NCBI GenBank assembly: GCA_022013695.1
Contig: JAKLPS010000024.1
Coordinates: 1-64,000 of the forward strand
Reading direction: 5' to 3'
Origin: Weeksellaceae bacterium
GTDB lineage: Bacteria; Bacteroidota; Bacteroidia; Flavobacteriales; Weeksellaceae
Length of the DNA: 64,000 nucleotides
Shown: piece by piece, positions 7,265 to 17,500 of the stretch
How positions within the stretch are numbered: position 1 is the first letter of the stretch
How the letters are laid out: each line of letters opens with the position of its first letter
Position numbers and translations under genes: made by a program
Notes under the pieces: generated by a model
The model's input: the letters and a program-made list of their open reading frames with translations, nothing else
Told to the model about the DNA's origin: nothing
Databases searched by the model: none

Positions 7265-9526
7265 ATGTTGAAGAAATTTGTCTTTCTAAGCCTTCTATCC
7301 CTCACATATTCAGCTTCAAAAGCTCAAAATAAAACACTTCCCATTTATTTGGATGACTCTAAACCTGTGGAGCAAAGAGTTCAAGATGCGCTTTCACGGA
7401 TGACGCTGGAAGAAAAAGTGGCAATGCTCCACGCACAATCTAAGTTCAGTTCTGCCGGCGTCCCAAGACTGGGAATCCCAGAATTTTGGACAACAGACGG
7501 CCCACACGGCGTAAGAGCAGAAGTGAAATGGGATGAGTGGGATCAAGCCGGCTGGACAAACGATTCAATAATAGCCTATCCCGCACTGACCGCATTGTCA
7601 GCAACCTGGAACAAGAAAATGTCTTGGAGTTACGGAAAAGCTTTAGGAGAAGAAGCTCGGTACCGTAAAAAAGATATTCTCTTGGGACCAGGCGTCAACA
7701 TTTACCGAACACCACTGAATGGCAGAAACTTCGAATATATGGGAGAAGATCCTTACCTGACTTCCAAAATGGCAGTGCCATATATTCAAGGCGTTCAGTC
7801 AAATGGTGTCGCCACTTCTGTGAAGCATTTTGCATTTAATAATCAGGAAATGTTTAGACACACTAGTAATGTCAAAGTGGACGACAGAGCAATGTACGAG
7901 ATCTATTTACCTGCTTTTAAAGCAGCAGTTACCGAAGGCGATTCGTGGACCATAATGGGCGCCTATGATAAATACAAAGACCAGTATTCCAGCCAAAATC
8001 AATATTTGCTCAATGACATTCTTAAAGGCGAATGGAACTACAAAGGCGTCGTGATCTCCGATTGGGGCGCTGTGAACAATACAGAGCAAGCCATCAAAAA
8101 CGGTTTGGATCTCGAATTTGGTAGCTGGACGAACGGACTTTCTGCAGGAACCAAAAATGCCTACGATAATTATTATCTGGCGCAACCCTATCTCAATTTG
8201 ATTAAATCAGGAAAAGTTGGCACAAAAGAACTGGACGACAAGGTCAGCAGACTCCTGAATTTAGCTTACAAAACCACGATGAACAAGAACAAGCCCTTGG
8301 GCAGCATCGCTTCTGAAGAGCACAAGGCTGTTGCAAAACACATCGGTGAGGAAGGAATTGTCTTGCTGAAAAACGATAGAAATGTTCTTCCGATAGCCCT
8401 CAACAAAGTCAAAACCATAGCTGTAATCGGTGAGAATGCCATCAAAATGATGACCGTTGGCGGTGGATCTTCCTCCCTGAAAGCAAAGTACGAAACCTTG
8501 CCGATAGACGGGATCAAATCTAGATTTGGGAAGCAAGCGGAAGTGAAATTTGCAAGAGGTTACGTTGGCGATCCGGGCGGGGAATACAACGGTGTAAAGT
8601 CGGGACAAAATTTGAAAGACGATCGCTCTGCCGACGTTCTGTTGAACGAAGCGGTCGATTTGGCAAAAAAGTCGGATTTTGTAATCTTCATCGGTGGTCT
8701 TAATAAATCTGACCATCAAGATGCAGAAGGAGCCGATAGAAAAAGCTACGGCTTGCCTTATAATCAGGATAATGTGATCGCTGCTTTGGCGAAAGCCAAC
8801 AGAAATCTAGCCGTTGTCTTGGTTTCTGGAAATGCGGTTGCAATGCCTTGGGTCCAGGATGTGCCGGGGATTGTAGAAGCCTGGTATTTGGGTTCGGAAG
8901 CCGGGCATTCGCTGGCCTCGGTGCTTTCAGGCGATACAAATCCTTCTGGCAAATTACCATTTACATTTCCCGTCAAGTTAGAAGACAATGCTGCGCACCG
9001 CCTTGGAGAGTATCCGGGAAATAAAGAAGAGCTGGCGGCCGGAAAAGGAAAAAATCAAGAAAACCCGATTAATATTTCCTACAATGAAGGAATCTTTGTT
9101 GGTTACCGCTGGCACGATACGCAGAAGATCAAGCCGCTTTTCAGCTTCGGTCACGGACTGAGTTATACCACATTTGATTTTGGAAAAGCCAAGGCGGATA
9201 AAACCACCATGACGCAAGGTGATAAGATCACCTTCACTTTTACGGTGAAGAATACGGGTAAAAAAGCAGGCGCAGAAGTCGCTCAACTTTACATTTCGGA
9301 TTTGAAATCTTCTCTTCCCCGACCTCTAAAGGAGCTGAAAGGATTTGAAAAAATATTCCTTAATCCCGGCGAGGAGAAAGAAGTGAGCATCACCATTGAC
9401 AAGGCTGCATTGAGCTTTTTCGATGCCGATAAACACGCTTGGGTAGCAGAACCAGGAGATTTTGAAGCGCTAATCGGAAATTCGTCTGACAACATCAAAA
9501 CTAAAGTGAAATTCACATTGAAATAG
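7265..9526 (+). CDS. Secreted glycoside hydrolase family 3 (BglX-like beta-glucosidase)
   Basis: This 753-residue exported protein has the signal peptide MLKKFVFLSLLSLTYSASKAQ. Domains in order are the GH3 N-terminal barrel (~35-345), with the nucleophile Asp266 in GVVISDWG and the substrate-contact motif SVKHFAFNNQE, then the GH3 C-terminal alpha/beta domain (~370-620), then a C-terminal fibronectin III-like domain (TFTVKNTGKKAGAEVAQLY, ~655-725). By family it removes terminal beta-linked glucose or xylose in the periplasm. Substrate specificity cannot be read from sequence. It is monocistronic and ended by a strong terminator. Confidence 0.93.
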   Translation: MLKKFVFLSLLSLTYSASKAQNKTLPIYLDDSKPVEQRVQDALSRMTLEEKVAMLHAQSKFSSAGVPRLGIPEFWTTDGPHGVRAEVKWDEWDQAGWTNDSIIAYPALTALSATWNKKMSWSYGKALGEEARYRKKDILLGPGVNIYRTPLNGRNFEYMGEDPYLTSKMAVPYIQGVQSNGVATSVKHFAFNNQEMFRHTSNVKVDDRAMYEIYLPAFKAAVTEGDSWTIMGAYDKYKDQYSSQNQYLLNDILKGEWNYKGVVISDWGAVNNTEQAIKNGLDLEFGSWTNGLSAGTKNAYDNYYLAQPYLNLIKSGKVGTKELDDKVSRLLNLAYKTTMNKNKPLGSIASEEHKAVAKHIGEEGIVLLKNDRNVLPIALNKVKTIAVIGENAIKMMTVGGGSSSLKAKYETLPIDGIKSRFGKQAEVKFARGYVGDPGGEYNGVKSGQNLKDDRSADVLLNEAVDLAKKSDFVIFIGGLNKSDHQDAEGADRKSYGLPYNQDNVIAALAKANRNLAVVLVSGNAVAMPWVQDVPGIVEAWYLGSEAGHSLASVLSGDTNPSGKLPFTFPVKLEDNAAHRLGEYPGNKEELAAGKGKNQENPINISYNEGIFVGYRWHDTQKIKPLFSFGHGLSYTTFDFGKAKADKTTMTQGDKITFTFTVKNTGKKAGAEVAQLYISDLKSSLPRPLKELKGFEKIFLNPGEEKEVSITIDKAALSFFDADKHAWVAEPGDFEALIGNSSDNIKTKVKFTLK

Positions 9527-9546
9527 ATCTTTGCTGCTTACCTATA

Positions 9547-9575
9547 ACAAAGCCCGAGAAATTCTCGGGCTTTGT
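9547..9575. terminator. Strong hairpin after the GH3 gene (works in both directions)
   Basis: ACAAAGCCCGAGA / TCTCGGGCTTTGT is a perfect 13-pair stem with a 3-base loop. It lies 20 bases past the GH3 stop and also faces the end of the small minus-strand ORF at 9642. T/A runs on both sides are short. Confidence 0.75.
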
Positions 9576-9641
9576 AATTATTATCTAAAAAATACGACCT
9601 TTTTTAGAGTTGAAGTAAATCTTGTTAGAAAATTGATGTTT

Positions 9642-9857
9642 CTAGTAGGCGTAAACCGACTTATTTTGAAAAACATTCAGCGCTGCAATCCTGTTATTCT
9701 TGCTATAGACAATCTCCACTGAGAAAGATGAAATCTCATAGAGAACAAACTTTAACTCGTCTTTTACTGTTTCATTCATCAGTTGACCTTGATTCAGAAC
9801 AATGTCACATTGGGAATGATTGGGTAGATTTTTAAAATCATAGTAAGAAATGCTCAT
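9642..9857 (-). CDS. Small hypothetical protein (71 aa)
   Basis: This is a 71-residue soluble protein starting MSISYYDFKNLPNHSQCDIV. Its layout resembles a group of ~70-residue uncharacterised flavobacterial proteins, with an N-terminal YDF-like start, then a D(I/L)V...EG-like strand, then KFVLYEISSFSVEIVY. That resemblance is from memory and unverified. A near-consensus -7 box, TAACTTTA, lies about 15-25 bases upstream of the ATG, and the hairpin at 9547-9575 is positioned to end the transcript. There is no known domain or assigned role. Confidence 0.55.
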   Translation of the reverse strand: MSISYYDFKNLPNHSQCDIVLNQGQLMNETVKDELKFVLYEISSFSVEIVYSKNNRIAALNVFQNKSVYAY

Positions 9858-10110
9858 AGTGATCCATTTTTTAAAGTTAGCTTAATATTTACTGATACAC
9901 AATTTCTTTGCCACTATTTGAAAAGCATTGGTTTCGCAGTTTACAGATGATGAATGATTTACAAAGTATCAATTTCCGCCGGATTTATTCAATTATCGGA
10001 AATTTGAGGAACTCAGAATCGATCCAATACTATTTAACACGTCACCAAATAATTTAAAAATATCGAACCTTTTGTAAAGCGGAAATCCTAAAAATTTCCT
10101 GGATAATAAT

Positions 10111-10118
10111 TATATTTG
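10111..10118 (+). promoter_or_regulatory. -7 element upstream of the PAS histidine kinase
   Basis: TATATTTG fits TAnnTTTG and ends 19 bases before the ATG at 10138, giving a leader of about a dozen bases. The ~250 bases upstream hold no gene that I can support, only a weak hairpin (AATTTCCG/CGGAAATT, 9971-10004). Confidence 0.45.
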
Positions 10119-10137
10119 TATCATATTTTTAGTCTTA

Positions 10138-12138
10138 ATGAATTCGCCCAATTACATAAAACCCGAGCATTTACTCAGCGTACTTTTTCAGTCGCCGAAC
10201 GCTACTGCTGTGTACAGTGGCGAGGAAATAAAAATCATCAGCGCCAACGAAGCCATGCTGAAATTATGGGGGAAAGACAGAGCAGTAGTTGGCAAAGATT
10301 TTCATGAGGCCCTTCCCGAGTTGTCGGGACAGCCTTTTCTCCGTATCTTAAAGGAAGTTTGGCATTCCGGCGAAACCTACTTTGCAAAAGATTATCCTGC
10401 AATTCTGGAGATAGACGGTGTGCTTCAAAATTTTTATTTTGATTTTCAGTACAAAGCGATTTTGGATGAAAACGGGAAAACTGCTTACATTCTTCATACG
10501 GCGTTCGAAGTTTCCGAGAGAATGGAAGCTAGAAAGATGGTCATAGAAAAAGCTGCGGCGGAAGAGAAATTGACAAGAGATCTTGGCGAATTGAATGAAG
10601 AATATCAAATAACAAACGAGGAGCTTTTATCTATCAATACAAAGCTGGAAAATGCTAATAAAGAGCTTATCAAATTCAAGATTCAGCTGGAACAGCTCAA
10701 TAATACTTTGGCCGAGAGCGAAAACCGTTTCAGAACTCTTGTGGAGCATTCGCCAGTACCAATGGCCTCTCTTAAAGGCAAAAATTTTGAAATTGACATC
10801 GTTAATGATGCCATTCTGAACATTTGGGGCAAAGACAAATCTGTGATTGGGATGCCCCTCAACGCTGCTCTTCCCGAAATCAAAGAACAGCTGTTCCTGA
10901 ATATTTTGGCAGATGTTTATAAATCTGGTAAAGCTTATTATGGAAAAGAATATAAAGCAGTTCTACGAAACGATGGAATATTGACCGACCGCTATCTCAA
11001 CTTTGTTTACAAACCGATTTGCGACTCCAAGGGGAAAAGCAATGCTATTCTGGTGGTGGCAACAGACGTAACAGACGAGGTCAACTCCCGAGAAACGCTC
11101 AATGAGATCAATACCCGTCTGCAGATTGCTCAGGATGCGAGCAGCCTAGGATCTACGGAAGTCGACTTTACAACAGGAAAAATGCAGAGCAGCGACCAGT
11201 TCAAAAGAAATTTCGGATTCTCCCCGGAAGAAGAATTTACTTACGGCGATCTTTTCGGCGCGATGTTGCCCGAGCACCACGAGCGGGTGCGAAATTTGGT
11301 TCAGGAATCCATCAAGAACAACAGCATCTATAAAACCGAATATCCCGTGAAGTGGCGCAACGGCTCGATCCACTGGATCCAGGCGCACGGACGACCGAGA
11401 TACAATGCCAACGGCGTGGCAGACCGAATGGTGGGGATGACCGCCGACATTACGGAAAAAAAATTATTCGATCAGCGCAAAGATGACTTCCTCAGCATCG
11501 CAAGCCACGAGCTGAAAACACCGCTTACTATCTTGAAAGCGTCGATACAATTGCTAGATCGGCTGAAGGAAAAACCATTCTCGGAAACACACCGCAAACT
11601 CATAGAGCAGTCTGCAAAAAGCGTAGACACTATGGTCAATTTGATAGATGAACTACTCAATATGAGAAGAATGAATGAGGATCAGCTGAAACTGGAGAAA
11701 ACAAAATTCAACTTGTTCCAGATGCTTTCCAACAGTTGCAATCACATCAGAATGGAGGGAAAATATAAAATTCTAATTCACGGCGACCAAAATTTGGAAG
11801 TGTATGCAGACGAAAACCGCATCGAACAAGTGATCATCAATTTGGTCAATAATGCGGTAAAATACGCCTCCGATTCCACCGAAATCCACATCAATATAGA
11901 ATCCCTAAAAAATGAAGTAAAAGTATCTGTGAAAGATTTCGGAGAAGGCATTGAAGCCGCCATTCTTCCCCAGCTTTTTGACCGCTACTTCCGGGCCGAT
12001 CACTCGGGCAAATCCTATTCAGGCCTCGGATTGGGACTGTACATCTGCGCCGAGATCATCAAAAAACACAACGGAAAAATCGGGGCGGAGAGCAAAATCG
12101 GACAAGGAAGCACGTTTTGGTTTATGCTGCCCTTATAA
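10138..12138 (+). CDS. Multi-PAS sensor histidine kinase (soluble)
   Basis: This 666-residue kinase has no membrane span. The order is PAS-1 (~10-130), a helical coiled-coil linker (~130-190), PAS-2 (~195-320), PAS-3/PAC (~330-440, ending GMTADITEKK), HisKA with the phosphoacceptor His457 in SHELKTPLT, and HATPase_c with the N box NLVNNAVKYA, G1 DFGEGI and G2 GLGLGLYI. PAS-1 and PAS-2 share the phrases (I)WGKD(R/K) and (E)ALPE, so they look like an internal duplication. No response regulator is adjacent, making it an orphan. The signal is unknown; it could be a small cytoplasmic ligand or redox state. Confidence 0.92.
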   Translation: MNSPNYIKPEHLLSVLFQSPNATAVYSGEEIKIISANEAMLKLWGKDRAVVGKDFHEALPELSGQPFLRILKEVWHSGETYFAKDYPAILEIDGVLQNFYFDFQYKAILDENGKTAYILHTAFEVSERMEARKMVIEKAAAEEKLTRDLGELNEEYQITNEELLSINTKLENANKELIKFKIQLEQLNNTLAESENRFRTLVEHSPVPMASLKGKNFEIDIVNDAILNIWGKDKSVIGMPLNAALPEIKEQLFLNILADVYKSGKAYYGKEYKAVLRNDGILTDRYLNFVYKPICDSKGKSNAILVVATDVTDEVNSRETLNEINTRLQIAQDASSLGSTEVDFTTGKMQSSDQFKRNFGFSPEEEFTYGDLFGAMLPEHHERVRNLVQESIKNNSIYKTEYPVKWRNGSIHWIQAHGRPRYNANGVADRMVGMTADITEKKLFDQRKDDFLSIASHELKTPLTILKASIQLLDRLKEKPFSETHRKLIEQSAKSVDTMVNLIDELLNMRRMNEDQLKLEKTKFNLFQMLSNSCNHIRMEGKYKILIHGDQNLEVYADENRIEQVIINLVNNAVKYASDSTEIHINIESLKNEVKVSVKDFGEGIEAAILPQLFDRYFRADHSGKSYSGLGLGLYICAEIIKKHNGKIGAESKIGQGSTFWFMLPL

Positions 12139-12159
12139 CATTGCTTTTAGCTCATATTT

Positions 12160-14529
12160 TTAAAAAGGATATCCGATCGCAATGTTGAGAATCAGATTAT
12201 CTTTTCTCCAAGCGCTATCGCCAAAATTAATCCTGTCGAAGACCCATCGGTCGCCTTTTTCGTAATAAGGAATCCGCAGTGGCATCGCGAGATCCAGCCT
12301 CAGGATCAGGATAGAAAAGTCGAGTCTCAAACCCACTCCGGCACCAACGGCAAGTTCGCTCAAGAAATCTTTTGAGAATTTTCCGCCGGGTCTTGTGATA
12401 ACGCCATTTTCGTCGATATCGTCATTTATTAACCAAATATTCCCGGCATCTACGAAGGCTGCCACATTCAGGAATTTATAAAGGTTGGCTCTGTATTCCG
12501 CATTCATTTCCAACTTGATATCCCCCGATTGATCAAAATAGAATGTTGCATTTTGCGAAGTGGGATCATAACTTCCTGGCCCCAATGTTCTTGCTCTGAA
12601 AGCCCGGATGCTGTTGCTGCCACCCACAAAAAATTGCTTGGAATATGGTACATACTCCGAATTTCCATAGGGATAGGCCACCCCGGCGATGATTCGCGTT
12701 GCAAGACTTGTTTTTTCATTGAATTTGTGATAGTATCTGAAATCGTGTTCCGTCTTTGCGTATTGGCTAAACGGAACGCCAAAAAGTTCTTTTTGATCGC
12801 CTTTTTTCACATTGCCACCACTTAGAAGTCCCGTAATATTCCCGGCGAGATCTAGCATTCCGCGGTAATAGATGGTATTGGTCTTTGGCGAAATCGTGTT
12901 GGTAAAAGTATAGGCATAAGTAGGTCCGAAAATCAACTGCTTTTCCACAACCCTCCCAAGGGTAGGATTGGCCGGAATTCCCAACTCGGGATTGCCGTCA
13001 ATCTGTTCCTGATATTTTTCGGTCACGGTTTGCGGGGCTACCATCGTGACTTCCAGTAGTTTAAGATCGTGTTCCTTCCGCACATTCTCTTTCCAAACGT
13101 ATCCAAAAGAAGCATTGAAGTTGCTAAGCGTGTACAACTGCGTGCGGCTTTGGTACTCGTAGCCCAATTTCATATTGGTTCTGGGAACAAACGCGCTGGA
13201 AGAATTAAAACGGAAAGGCGCCACGATTCTGGGGATAGAAAGTTCTGTATTGGCACCTACGCGCACGATGTTGTTGGCGTCTTTTGGCCCGCCAAGTTGC
13301 ACGTCGAAAGCGCCATAGATTGAGGCTTTGAACTGCTCGGCACCTCGGAAAAAGTTGCGATGCGTATAGTTCAGATTCACTTCGCCGCCACCATAATTTG
13401 CAGAATTCGTTCTTCCCAAAGTTTCCAACCGAAGGGATTGGAATTGTCTGGGTGTCAAGAGGTAGTAGGCATCAAATTGATGATTCAGAGAATCGGTCAC
13501 TACGAACTCGTTTTTTACAAATTTGAAAACTCCCAAACTGATCAGTCTATTCAAGGTGAGATTATGATCTTTGCGGTTGTAGATATCTCCTCTTTTGAAG
13601 TATAAAGCGCGGTCAAAAATTTTGGGTTTGAATTTTTGTTGGGGATCGATTACATAAATATCCTCATAAGCATATTTCGACAGAGAATCCTTATCGATTG
13701 GGATTTTATACTTTCCTTTTTTCACATCGCGGATGTTATAATTTGGAAAAACAACCACTTTATCGATGGAAAATTGTTGCGTGGCCAACTCGGGCGTCTG
13801 CTCTTTTAGTTTGACATTGAGTTCCACTTTATGAGTCTTCGCCACCGTACTGTCTGCCTGCACAATGATATTGTCGGGATGGAAATAATAAAAGCCTTTC
13901 TCCTTCAATCCGTTATCAATTCTTTCTCTCTCTGCTTTGATGACGGCCAAATCAAACGGATTTCCCACTTTCAGCAATGACTTGTCTTTCAAATTCTGAA
14001 TTTCTTTATTGACCAAAGTCGAATCTTCCTGGAATTTGACTTGACTAATAAGATACTGGTTTCCTGGCTTGACATCATAAATCACTTGTGCCTTTTTGTT
14101 CTTCGATACGGTATCGTAAGTGGCCTGCGCATTGAAATAGCCCTTGTTTTCGGAATAATTAATTAGAATATCTTTATTGAATTCTCTATCCACATCGCCC
14201 AGCAGAACGGGTTTTTCTCCAAACTTGTACTTCAACCAATACCTGAATCCCTTGTATTTCTTGGGTTCTTTGGTACTGTTGTAGGCGTACAATTTGGGTC
14301 TTAAACCGAAAAACGTTGAGTTTGGTTTCGGAGTCAGATTTTCCTCCAGTTCTGCTTGCAATGCTTTTTTCTGCTTTTTTGGAAGGCTGTCGTTTTTGAT
14401 TTTCACTTCCGCGCCTGTGTACAGCATTTGTCCTTCTTTGAGGAATTTTGTATTGCTGCACGAGGAAATCATCATACAAAATGAGGCGGCGATGAGGGAT
14501 TTGAAATGGTTTGAAAATCGGCTCTTCAT
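12160..14529 (-). CDS. tamL: TamL: BamA/TamA-like outer-membrane lipoprotein
   Basis: This is a 789-residue Omp85-superfamily protein. The N-terminus has a lipoprotein signal with lipobox ISSC (~residue 24), a feature that sets the Bacteroidota TamL type apart from classical TamA. POTRA-like repeats follow (~30-330; VIYDVKPGNQYLISQVKF), then a 16-strand barrel. The barrel carries the Omp85 signature SIRAFRARTLGPG and ends in a terminal Phe (AIGYPF). It is expected to work with TamB in moving lipids or proteins to the outer membrane. Its ATG overlaps the tamB stop (TAATG), so the two are translationally coupled. Confidence 0.9.
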   Translation of the reverse strand: MKSRFSNHFKSLIAASFCMMISSCSNTKFLKEGQMLYTGAEVKIKNDSLPKKQKKALQAELEENLTPKPNSTFFGLRPKLYAYNSTKEPKKYKGFRYWLKYKFGEKPVLLGDVDREFNKDILINYSENKGYFNAQATYDTVSKNKKAQVIYDVKPGNQYLISQVKFQEDSTLVNKEIQNLKDKSLLKVGNPFDLAVIKAERERIDNGLKEKGFYYFHPDNIIVQADSTVAKTHKVELNVKLKEQTPELATQQFSIDKVVVFPNYNIRDVKKGKYKIPIDKDSLSKYAYEDIYVIDPQQKFKPKIFDRALYFKRGDIYNRKDHNLTLNRLISLGVFKFVKNEFVVTDSLNHQFDAYYLLTPRQFQSLRLETLGRTNSANYGGGEVNLNYTHRNFFRGAEQFKASIYGAFDVQLGGPKDANNIVRVGANTELSIPRIVAPFRFNSSSAFVPRTNMKLGYEYQSRTQLYTLSNFNASFGYVWKENVRKEHDLKLLEVTMVAPQTVTEKYQEQIDGNPELGIPANPTLGRVVEKQLIFGPTYAYTFTNTISPKTNTIYYRGMLDLAGNITGLLSGGNVKKGDQKELFGVPFSQYAKTEHDFRYYHKFNEKTSLATRIIAGVAYPYGNSEYVPYSKQFFVGGSNSIRAFRARTLGPGSYDPTSQNATFYFDQSGDIKLEMNAEYRANLYKFLNVAAFVDAGNIWLINDDIDENGVITRPGGKFSKDFLSELAVGAGVGLRLDFSILILRLDLAMPLRIPYYEKGDRWVFDRINFGDSAWRKDNLILNIAIGYPF

Positions 14530-17500
14530 TATTTAAAATCTACAACTTGGTTATTGGTCTTTTCTTTTTCTCTTTTTCGTTTCTCCTTTTTCGAGCTTTG
14601 GAAGATTTCTCGAAATTTATCATAATCCAAAGTGATGATAAAGCCCACGCCTGTTTCTACGATCTGGCCTTGCAAAGCCACTTGGTATTCATTTTTGCGA
14701 TACGCTCTCAGCATATATCTGCCATCTTTTGAAAGGCTGTAATCTACCGAAACGTCGCCGGCGATGTTGGTCGTATTTTCATTGGGTCTCGCATCTCCTT
14801 CTAAGCCGAAATTGCTTCCCACAGAAACTTTCAGACGGTCGTTCAGTAATTTTTTACTCAGACCCACGTTTAGATCTGTTCGGGTATTTTGAGTTCCTGT
14901 AGAATAATCTTCGGAGGACTCCAAATCAAAATTAAGGTCAACCCCTTTGATGAGATCCGATGCCATATTGTTTAATTGCTGAGACAAAATTCTGCTCACG
15001 CTTTGTCTCGCCATCGTCTCGGTGGAGAGTCCGGCACTATTTTCAAAAGGATTATCTCCAATAAAACGATTGAGCAGCAGCAAAGCAAAGACCTGCTTAT
15101 TCATTTCGTTTTCATCGGTTCTCAATTGTGTAAGTTTTTGATCCACAATATCTTTCACGTCGGAGGAAACAGAATTATCTTTTTCTTCTGTCGTAATGTC
15201 AAACGTAATAACCGGTTTCAGCAATTCGCCTTTCATTTGAAGCAAGGTATTGAATTCCATTCTCTGTTTGTACTGATTAAGCGCGGCTACACTTTCTCCG
15301 CTGATCTGCTGTTCCACCAGATCCAAGGGTGCCGCCTGCGTTTTGTAAACAGCAGTGAGATCCAAAATAGCAGCGGTAGGCTCGCCAGTCCAAGTGATGG
15401 TGCTACCCTTTTGGATGTCGAATTTGCGTTTCAGAAGACTGACGCTCATCTCATAGCTTCCCTTCTCCACTTCGTAAACACCGACCAAAGTTGTTTTTCC
15501 AGATGGATCTACGCCGCCTGTAAGTTGGGCGTCACCTTGCAGTTTTACAAAATCTCCATTGGCTTTATCAATGATGATGGACATTTTGGCTTCTTTGCTC
15601 ACTTCGATATTCACGCTCACGTCCATTCCTTTGATCTTGCTTTTGGCACTAAGAGAATCTGCGACAATGGTTTTATTTAATGCCAACTGATCTTGATCTA
15701 TAAACTCTACTATGCCATCTCTTTCCTGCAATGACGGGCTGGACTGTGGCAAAACAAATGTAAAATCTGTATCGTCGGCGACTGCTAAACTGCCGTCCAC
15801 CTTCGGTAAATCTAAGTTTCCTCGAACTTGCAAAGCCGCATCGATGGATAGAATGCCGTACATCAATGCATCATCTGATTTTTCTGAATTCACAACTTTG
15901 AAATCTTTGGCATTGACATCGAGATTGAAATCAAAATCGCGGTAATTCTGCGTCAAAACTTGCCCGTCTATTTTAAGCGAATTTCCGTCCTTGTCATTGA
16001 TTTTGAAATTATCGAACTCAATTCCGCGATTGGTAAATGAAATTTTATCATTGATTTTCCGAAAATCGCTTCCGGTCTGGACAATCATCATTCCCACATT
16101 ATTCATCATTACATCGCCAATAATTTTGGGCTCGGTTGCCGTTCCGCTGATCTTCAATTTACTGGAAAGATAGCCTTCCGCATTGGTTATTGCATTCATC
16201 GTAAAACCTTGTAGGGTTTTCATCTGCAGCTTGTTCATTGCCAAATTCAAATCAAAACGGCTTGCTGCGGTGTTGTAATTTCCCGTAATTTTCACATCAT
16301 TTTCATTCCCGGAAAGCGCAATATCGGCATTAATCACATCTGCAGAAGTATTCTTGGCCTTCACAGACAAATTGCCGACCGGACTTCCGTACACAAATAA
16401 ATCGGCAATATTTATATCCGATGTGAAGGTCATTTTTTTGCTTAGATCCCGCAGTTGAGCAGTTCCGTTGATCGTTCCTTTTGCAAGCAACGAGTCTTTT
16501 TTGATGATCTCCGTAATGGTCTCGATTTTAAAATCCTTCAAAGAAATATTCAGCGGACTGTTCGGTGAATTGTTTTCCGACTGTACCAAAATCTCGCTCC
16601 CACCGTTCGTCAGCCGAAAATTATCCGCAAAAATACCCTGGCTGCTAAGTTGAATTTTATTTCCCTCGGCAACTGCCCAATCCGCATAATTTAACTTCAA
16701 GCCGTTTGGATTTAGAGAAATTTCCGTAATGTCGTTCAAGGATTTTGCATTGCCAGAAATCAAGAATTGCGTGTCATCTTTTTCGTCTTTTGTCGATATA
16801 TTATAAGTAATGATATTCTCCGCGACATCGCCATTGATATTCACTTTAGTGAGAGAGAAACTCTCGCTTTTCAAAGCGGCGACATCCAGATTGTACTGCA
16901 CAGCTTGATTTCCATTGGTGATTTTAAGAGCCGTCCTTTCCAAAGAATTGGCGCCATACATAATTTGAGGAAGCTGGGCTTCGAGTTCTATTTTTTGAGA
17001 ATCGGCGTTGTAATTTCCTGTAATGTTGATGGTTTCAAAGCTCTTCAAATCGGGAACGAATTTCCTTATCAGATCATCATTTTTAATTTTTGCATTCAGT
17101 GTGAAGTATTGTTCTGCGTCTATCTTAGCCGCTTTCCCCGGTTTTTGGAATTGGTAATACTGATTCACCGTCTGGGACAATGAACCAAAAATTTGAGTTA
17201 ACTTATATTTCCCTTTCAGCTCCAGATTGGCAATTTGCGAATTAAACTTGATCTGCGTAGAATCTGCTGTTGAAACCGCCACCAGATTCATTTCTTGAAC
17301 CGGATACACTTCTTTGGTATCAGAAATGGCGAAGTTTTTCAGCGTCAGATATCCGTTGAGATCATCCGGATTCAGGTTTTTGAAATCACCGTCAATCAAA
17401 CCAGCCAATATCATCGGCGAACTGTAAAATCTAAGCTTGTAGAGATCCAATTTGGTGATATTTCCATTCAGTTTAACGGTTGGATTCTTATCATTGTAAA

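Noticed and set aside
14976-15680. 234-codon ORF antisense to tamB
   Set aside because: Shadow of the tamB coding strand; no start signal or family resemblance.
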